Shown: positions 6,175-8,527 of the stretch, one piece after another | Numbering within the stretch: the stretch's first letter is position 1 | Layout of the letters: the number at the start of each line of letters is the position of its first letter | NCBI GenBank assembly: GCA_003641465.1 | Contig: QNAJ01000048.1 | Coordinates: forward strand, 1-8,527 | Source of the DNA: Verrucomicrobiota bacterium | GTDB lineage: Bacteria > Verrucomicrobiota > Kiritimatiellia > B70-G9 | Reading direction: 5' to 3' | DNA length: 8,527 nt | Translations under genes and position numbers: made by a program | The notes under the pieces: model-generated | Seen by the model: only the letters and a program-made list of their open reading frames with translations | What the model was told of the DNA's origin: nothing | Database searches by the model: none

Positions 6175-7609
6175 GGGCTCCTAATCGGGCATCCGTATTG
6201 CGTATAATATTGTAGAAGGCCAGATAGAGAGGCAATGTGACCAGCAATTCATGCGATATGCCGCCCGCCACGGTCAGAACGAAGCGGACGGTTGCATAGG
6301 CCAACAAGGCCTGGCCCCAGTCACGGGCAGAAGCGCTGTGCCACAGAGAAGGATCGCTGGTCTCCCGGAACATCCTCAGCAGCCGGACCGCGTAGAAGCC
6401 GAGACATGCCACCAGTGCCGGAACGCCGTACAACACAATCAGCTCCAGGATCGCCTGATGGAAATTGCCCGTCAGATAGTACAGCTCAACTGTATGATGA
6501 CGGGCGTCGATCGGCAGGGCTTCCGGGGAAAAACTCACGCCGCGGCCGATCAGCCAGTACCTGGGAATATCTCCCACCGCGAGCCGCCATACCATCTTCC
6601 GCCAGATAATCGTGCTCAGTCCCCGGTAGTATGCTTCGGGCGAGACATCAATCCCGGGCAGAAGGGTGAGCACGCGCTGTACCGCGAAAGGCATATACCG
6701 GCCAAACGTCCAGCAGAAAAGATAGGCAGCCCCGCCCATCAGGATCATGGCAAATAGAAATGTACCCTTTCTGCGAGCCCGCAGGAAATAATACAGAGTG
6801 ATGAACCCGATAACTCCGATCACAACACTCCGGTATCCGGATAAGAGCCCGGCGACCGCCGCGGTACCAAAGCACAACCAACGCAACGCCACGGAGAAGC
6901 GCCCGCTACTGAACCCGAAAATCCCAGCCCATATCAGCTGCGAGGCAGGAGCAAGAAACACCCACCGCATTTCTTCGCCCCGAATTTCCGAAACTATCGC
7001 CTCGGTCGCCGCCGCCGCCATCTTGAAGAACAACATGGGCTGCCAGATCTTAGCGGCTGTGAGAATGAACACCGCATTGGCTGTCATCGGAAGCACACCT
7101 AAAATCCCCAGCAGGACGCCGGCAACACGGATTCGCCGCTCTGAGACGACGCTGGCATCGCGTGAGAACCAGTAGAAGATAAGGACCAGAACAATCTGCA
7201 GGTACGTCGCACCGCCATATTTCCCCCCGCCCAAGATCCTCATCCCTGCGCCACGGACCACCATGAGCATGACCACCCAGCCCACGAGAAAAAGTACGAG
7301 CCACGAATCCAGTCCCGGAGGCTGCCGGACCAGTCTCTTGGTAAAAGCGGTCCGCACCACACGGAGAAAGATATATGCGGCAATAAAGACGTGGTAGAGG
7401 AAGAAGTTTCCGGGCATACCCGGAATAAAGAGGAAGCTGGATGACAGGGCTATCGGCATCAGGAGAAAAAAATCGATCGAAGAAGCCAGGAGCAGAAAGA
7501 AAGGAACGGCCCCAACCAGAAGAGTCACCGGCCAGGGAAAGTGAGCAAACGAGTAAAGAATCATAACAAGAAAAATGGCGATGATAACAACGGTGGCAAT
7601 GCTACTCAT
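6131..7609 (-). CDS. Wzy/WaaL-like O-antigen polymerase or ligase
   Basis: A 492-residue polytopic membrane protein with about 10-12 hydrophobic segments (for example 4-22, 44-62, 70-84, 104-120, 136-148, 163-183, 246-276, 286-300, 386-410, 452-468). The large loop between about 305 and 382, holding LIGRGVSF (353-360), H371 and H372, followed by GNFHQAILELIVLYGVPALV (381-400), matches the layout of the Wzy_C/O-antigen ligase superfamily. Such proteins polymerise lipid-linked repeat units (Wzy) or ligate glycan to lipid A core (WaaL) in the periplasm; sequence by eye does not separate the two. I chose ATG 7609: it overlaps the upstream GT4 stop by eight bases (ATGAGTAG) and leads straight into TM1. 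An in-frame start at 7762 would overlap the GT4 gene by 161 nt with a basic, non-membrane stretch. The end overlaps the GT2 gene by 44 nt. Its place inside a glycosyltransferase block supports the role. A T7 tract lies at codons 46-48. Confidence 0.8.
   Translation of the reverse strand: MSSIATVVIIAIFLVMILYSFAHFPWPVTLLVGAVPFFLLLASSIDFFLLMPIALSSSFLFIPGMPGNFFLYHVFIAAYIFLRVVRTAFTKRLVRQPPGLDSWLVLFLVGWVVMLMVVRGAGMRILGGGKYGGATYLQIVLVLIFYWFSRDASVVSERRIRVAGVLLGILGVLPMTANAVFILTAAKIWQPMLFFKMAAAATEAIVSEIRGEEMRWVFLAPASQLIWAGIFGFSSGRFSVALRWLCFGTAAVAGLLSGYRSVVIGVIGFITLYYFLRARRKGTFLFAMILMGGAAYLFCWTFGRYMPFAVQRVLTLLPGIDVSPEAYYRGLSTIIWRKMVWRLAVGDIPRYWLIGRGVSFSPEALPIDARHHTVELYYLTGNFHQAILELIVLYGVPALVACLGFYAVRLLRMFRETSDPSLWHSASARDWGQALLAYATVRFVLTVAGGISHELLVTLPLYLAFYNIIRNTDARLGAHENRSHTSKLEQRR
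6178..6182 (-). promoter_or_regulatory. Ribosome binding site of GT2 gene
   Basis: AGGAG on the minus strand, three bases before ATG 6174, lies inside the coding end of the Wzy/WaaL-like gene. It supports independent re-initiation at the GT2 start despite the 44-nt overlap. Confidence 0.6.
7466..7472 (-). repeat. T7 tract (coding strand) in Wzy/WaaL-like gene
   Basis: Seven T on the coding strand at codons 46-48 (Asp-Phe-Phe), in the second hydrophobic region. A slip here would abolish nearly the whole membrane protein. Confidence 0.85.
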
Positions 7610-8527
7610 GGTACGCCAGCTTCTCGTAGAGCTCACTGTAAAGCGCGGCATTGTGCTGCAGGTCAAAAAGACGGACAGCCTGATGACACCGCGCGCGTAT
7701 CGTTTGATCAGTTGCCGGATCCGGAATTTCTCTTGCCTTTTTCTCCAGATGCTCTGTCCCAAGATCCAGCGGAACCTTGTGCCCTACTCCATATTCATCA
7801 ACGATGGAACAGATCGCTTCCAACCGATCGGAACACAAGATCGGCAACCCCGCGGCCAGATACTCACCCACCTTTGTAGGCATCATGGTACTCCCAATAC
7901 GCAAATCCGCAGGCCCCTCAGCACGCTTGAAAGGAACCGCTCCATACGTCGCCCGCCCAAGGTACGCTGGCACGTCCTCCACGGCTGCGCGTCCCACCCA
8001 GATATCTTCTCTTCTTATCCCATAGGCCTGCAACGATGAGTAGACGAGATGCGAATCAACTGCCGTGACTACAGCCAGCAGCGTTCGCCCAAAGCGGAGT
8101 TTGAACATCTGGTAGAGCCGGGCAAGGTTTTCAAAAGAATGCCACATCTGCTGCGATATCGCTCCCAGAAAACACAGCACTCGCTTCCCAGCAGTGCGGC
8201 GCTCATATTCTCGCCAGCCGGCATCGTGGGGGTGTCCCTTACGGGTAAAGCGGGTAATGTCAACACACGGGAAAATCACCGAAGTCTTCGCGGGGGCCGC
8301 GCCCATCTCCTGCAAGAGCCGCTCAAATGGCACTGACAAAGCCACAGTATGGTCCGCCTCCGCGAGGATGAGGCGCTCGATTCCTCTCCAGCAACGAAGA
8401 GAGATCCCCCCCCGCCGGAAATATCCCAAGCTGACGGCCTCATCGCACAGTAGTCCGCGCGGATCAAAAACAATCCGGTATCGCTTCTTGAACCGACGGC
8501 GACACATCACCGCAAGAAACGCCGGGA
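7602..8527 (-). CDS. GT4 family glycosyltransferase, N-terminus cut by window edge
   Basis: The reading frame is open to the right end, so this is the C-terminal 307 residues of a larger GT-B glycosyltransferase of family 4. Numbering from the first whole codon, DPRG (21-24) with the preceding basic stretch is the end of the N-terminal domain, where GT4 proteins typically have a D-x-R-G segment. IFPCVDITRF (84-93) is the inter-domain link. CFLGAISQQ (118-126) opens the donor-binding domain, and PTKVGEYLAAGLPILCS (216-232) carries the conserved glutamate region that holds the nucleotide sugar. GTG 8510 and ATG 8507 are internal, because codons upstream continue the family pattern (PAFLAVMC). 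The role is probably sugar addition in the cytoplasm during glycan assembly. The TAG overlaps the start of the Wzy/WaaL-like gene by eight bases, so the two are coupled. A G8 tract (coding strand) lies at residues 37-40. Donor sugar unknown. Confidence 0.85.
   Translation of the reverse strand, partial: PAFLAVMCRRRFKKRYRIVFDPRGLLCDEAVSLGYFRRGGISLRCWRGIERLILAEADHTVALSVPFERLLQEMGAAPAKTSVIFPCVDITRFTRKGHPHDAGWREYERRTAGKRVLCFLGAISQQMWHSFENLARLYQMFKLRFGRTLLAVVTAVDSHLVYSSLQAYGIRREDIWVGRAAVEDVPAYLGRATYGAVPFKRAEGPADLRIGSTMMPTKVGEYLAAGLPILCSDRLEAICSIVDEYGVGHKVPLDLGTEHLEKKAREIPDPATDQTIRARCHQAVRLFDLQHNAALYSELYEKLAYHE
8406..8413 (-). repeat. G8 tract (coding strand) in GT4 gene
   Basis: Eight C on the plus strand are eight G on the coding strand, encoding Arg-Gly-Gly in the GT4 enzyme. 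Poly-G tracts of about this length or longer in glycosyltransferase genes are known slippage sites in some pathogens; whether this one varies is unknown. Confidence 0.85.

Noticed and set aside
7610..7762. Longer start of the Wzy/WaaL-like protein at 7762.
   Set aside because: It would overlap the GT4 gene by 161 nt with a basic stretch, while ATG 7609 overlaps the GT4 stop by 8 nt and leads directly into the first membrane segment.

Overview
The window looks like part of a surface-polysaccharide (O-antigen, capsule or exopolysaccharide type) biosynthesis locus from a Gram-negative-type bacterium with mid-50s GC (estimated by eye, not computed). The evidence is the gene content: two GT9 (ADP-heptose:LPS heptosyltransferase-family) proteins, a GT2 glycosyltransferase, a GT4 glycosyltransferase, a Wzy/WaaL-like polytopic membrane protein and a GT-C membrane glycosyltransferase. 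I see no feature that fixes the species. There is no tRNA, rRNA, transposase, integrase or CRISPR array that I can support.

Layout from left to right: an unassigned left edge (1-179); a plus-strand GT9 gene (180-1409); a convergent gap (1410-1627); then five minus-strand genes. In transcription order these run from the right edge to the left: a GT4 glycosyltransferase cut by the window end (7602-8527), a Wzy/WaaL-like protein (6131-7609), a GT2 glycosyltransferase (5206-6174), a 458-bp gap, a GT-C membrane glycosyltransferase (3137-4747), a 267-bp gap, and a second GT9 enzyme (1628-2869). The first three overlap one another by 8 and 44 nt, so they form one translationally coupled block. The last two follow with long gaps and may have their own promoters.

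Inferred joint role: the GT4, GT2 and GT9 enzymes would add sugars on the cytoplasmic face of the membrane. The Wzy/WaaL-like protein would polymerise or ligate lipid-linked glycan in the periplasm, and the GT-C protein would add a side sugar there from a polyprenyl-phosphate donor. Donor and acceptor sugars cannot be read from sequence alone. No flippase, chain-length regulator or initiating phosphoglycosyltransferase lies in this window.

I found no clearly new system. The points most worth a second look are homopolymer tracts of 7-8 bases in five of the six genes (possible slippage or phase-variation sites, or assembly errors), an 18-bp perfect palindrome near the start of the first GT9 gene, GT9 enzymes lacking the usual lysine of the family's central motif, and two unexplained gaps that hold long open frames without recognisable proteins.
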